A DNA stretch of 6,073 nt from Microbacteriaceae bacterium (GTDB lineage: Bacteria > Actinomycetota > Actinomycetes > Actinomycetales > Microbacteriaceae): assembly GCA_025464125.1 (NCBI GenBank), contig JAODLU010000091.1, positions 1 through 6,073 of the forward strand, in the 5' to 3' direction. The notes below the pieces were generated by a model. That model ran no database searches. It had not been told where the DNA came from and was given only the letters and a program-made list of their open reading frames with translations. A program made the translations under genes and the position numbers. Shown here piece by piece: positions 5,144 to 6,073 of this stretch. Numbering within the stretch: the first letter of the stretch is position 1; the number at the start of each line of letters is the position of its first letter.

Positions 5144-5177
5144 GAGGCATTGTGATCGGCGAGGCACTGTGATCGGC
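5144..5177 (+). repeat. 17-bp tandem duplication of the mak Shine-Dalgarno and GTG start
   Basis: GAGGCATTGTGATCGGC (5144-5160) is followed at once by GAGGCACTGTGATCGGC (5161-5177), 16 of 17 bases identical. Each copy carries a GAGG, a 4-nt spacer and a GTG. The first is slightly stronger, as a preceding G makes it GGAGG (5143-5147). Since 17 is not a multiple of three, the two GTGs lie in different frames and only the second opens maltokinase. Confidence 0.85.
5152..5172 (+). other. Six-codon minigene overlapping the mak start
   Basis: The first duplicated GTG reads M-I-G-E-A-L and stops at TGA 5170-5172. That stop overlaps the maltokinase GTG (5169-5171) in a GTGA, the classical arrangement for termination and reinitiation. 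The minigene has the better Shine-Dalgarno (GGAGG, 4 nt away). It may set maltokinase translation by coupling, or may be a neutral by-product of the duplication. Whether the peptide is made is unknown. Confidence 0.35.
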
Positions 5178-6073
5178 ACTGACCTGCTGCCCCATCTCGA
5201 AACCTGGATCGTTGCCCAGCGCTGGTTCGCGGGCAAGGGAAGAAAACCGCAGCTCGAAGTGATCGGAGCCATGCCGCTCATCCCGGTGACCGACGAGTCT
5301 GAAGCCACCATCTACCTCGTCCTCGACCGCGCCGAGAACCCCTTGCTCTACCAGGTGCCGATTTCCGAGCGCCGGGTTCCGCTACCCGGCGCTGAGTCCG
5401 CCCTCGTCGCTGAAGTCACCTCCCCAGACGGGCCGCGCTACCTCTACGACGGGCCTCGCGACCCAGACTGCGCCCTCGCCATCCTTCGCCTCATTACCCA
5501 CGAGGGTGAGGTTCTCGCAGTTGAGGGCGGCGGCCGGGCAATTGGGCACTCGTCGGTCGATGAGCCCATCGAGGTGAGCAGTTCGCGTGTGCTCGGAGGC
5601 GAGCAGTCGAACACTTCCATCGTCTACGAGACCGCGCGGCACGACGGCAGGGCATCGAGTCCTATCGTCTGCAAGATCTTCCGCACGATCCACGACGGTG
5701 AGAATCCGGATGTCGCGCTGACCACCGCGCTCGGCCTTGCAGGTTCGGCCGTCGCTCCGCGACCTGTCGGCAGCCTTCTGGCACGCTGGGCAGACACCGG
5801 GGCGAACGAGGGCGTTGCCGAGGGCCACCTCGCGTTCGCCGAGGAGTTCCTGCCAGGGGCTGAGGATGGCTGGCGCGAAGCCCTTGAGGCTGCGGCAAAC
5901 GGTCAGGAGTTCAGTGTGCGCGCACGGGAACTCGGGCGCATTACAGCTGACATGCACGCGACCCTCGCCGCCACGCTGCCATCGAGGGCGGCTACACCGG
6001 CCGATATCGCGGTGGTGCTGGCCAGCATGAACGAAAGATTCGACTCTGCGGCATCAGCCGTGCCGTCACTTGA
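5169..6073 (+). CDS. mak: Maltokinase, N-terminal two thirds (3' end cut by window edge)
   Basis: Maltokinase (Mak/Pep2) phosphorylates maltose with ATP to maltose 1-phosphate, the donor used by GlgE to build alpha-glucan; it is cytoplasmic and often works with TreS. The 301 visible residues begin with the N-terminal cap: RWFAGK (18-23), YQVPI (61-65) and RYLYDGPRDPD (90-100). The kinase N-lobe follows: GGEQSNTS (143-150) in the nucleotide-binding loop, CKIFR (168-172) with Lys169 as the likely ATP-binding lysine, DGENPD (176-181), and AEEFLPGAEDGW (224-235) in the hinge. LGRITADMHATLA (255-267) begins the C-lobe. The catalytic HxD and metal-binding residues lie beyond the right edge, about 140-170 residues short of the usual length. 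GTG 5169 is chosen because it puts RWFAGK near the N-terminus as in known family members; ATG 5073 is an alternative. No glgE, treS or glgB precedes it, so it may be first in its operon. Confidence 0.93.
   Translation, partial: MIGTDLLPHLETWIVAQRWFAGKGRKPQLEVIGAMPLIPVTDESEATIYLVLDRAENPLLYQVPISERRVPLPGAESALVAEVTSPDGPRYLYDGPRDPDCALAILRLITHEGEVLAVEGGGRAIGHSSVDEPIEVSSSRVLGGEQSNTSIVYETARHDGRASSPIVCKIFRTIHDGENPDVALTTALGLAGSAVAPRPVGSLLARWADTGANEGVAEGHLAFAEEFLPGAEDGWREALEAAANGQEFSVRARELGRITADMHATLAATLPSRAATPADIAVVLASMNERFDSAASAVPSL

Larger units (their letters stand above)
4741..5168. other. 428-nt non-coding region rich in inverted repeats
   Basis: No open frame here has both a ribosome binding site and protein-like composition. 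The region between the MFS stop and the maltokinase GTG instead holds at least six inverted repeats, itemised separately, with C-runs in several loops (4924-4927, 5021-5025). GC-rich DNA produces short stems by chance, but perfect 9-, 8-, 7- and 7-bp pairings inside 134 nt (4828-4961) deserve a test. Possible roles are an MFS terminator region, a long mak leader, or an independent small RNA. Confidence 0.7.

Noticed and set aside
5382..5957. 191-residue minus-strand open frame
   Set aside because: It lies antisense to maltokinase, which has a full set of family motifs. No ribosome site or domain supports the antisense frame.

Overview
The window reads as chromosomal DNA from a high-G+C actinobacterium, most likely a member of Micrococcales such as Microbacteriaceae. 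The family is an inference. It rests on strong G/C bias at third codon positions, GTG starts, a DUF2510 membrane protein, a start that looks leaderless, and a maltokinase of the actinobacterial GlgE (alpha-glucan) pathway. There are five real genes. Two are cut by the window edges: the alpha/beta hydrolase on the left and the maltokinase on the right.

Layout: (1) 1-1775, minus strand: two alpha/beta hydrolases in tandem, 6 nt apart and probably co-transcribed. The first is an HSL/GDSAG-type carboxylesterase (744-1775). The second is an alpha/beta-fold hydrolase with a GYSFAG elbow (737 down to beyond base 1). (2) 1776-2014: a divergent intergenic region with two inverted-repeat clusters, a weak promoter candidate and a strong AGGAGG ribosome binding site. 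(3) 2015-3166, plus: a DUF2510 protein with a disordered acidic linker, three or four membrane segments and a C-terminal DUF4333-like domain with two cysteines. (4) 3256-4740, plus: an MFS exporter of the 14-TM DHA2 (EmrB/QacA) type. Its GTG start lies 6 nt after a TANNNT box, so the mRNA may be leaderless. (5) 4741-5168: a 428-nt non-coding stretch full of inverted repeats, including an 80-nt nest of three perfect stems (9, 7 and 7 bp). (6) 5169 to the right edge, plus: maltokinase (mak/pep2), with a 17-bp tandem duplication across its Shine-Dalgarno and GTG start.

The genes do not form one obvious pathway. The hydrolase pair looks like a small catabolic or detoxification unit, and the DUF2510 protein and the MFS exporter are separate envelope genes. 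Maltokinase makes maltose 1-phosphate, the donor for GlgE, and probably begins an alpha-glucan operon continuing past the right edge. No mobile element, CRISPR array, tRNA or rRNA is seen. The least explained parts are the structured 4741-5168 region and the duplicated start of mak; whether they form a regulatory leader is inference.
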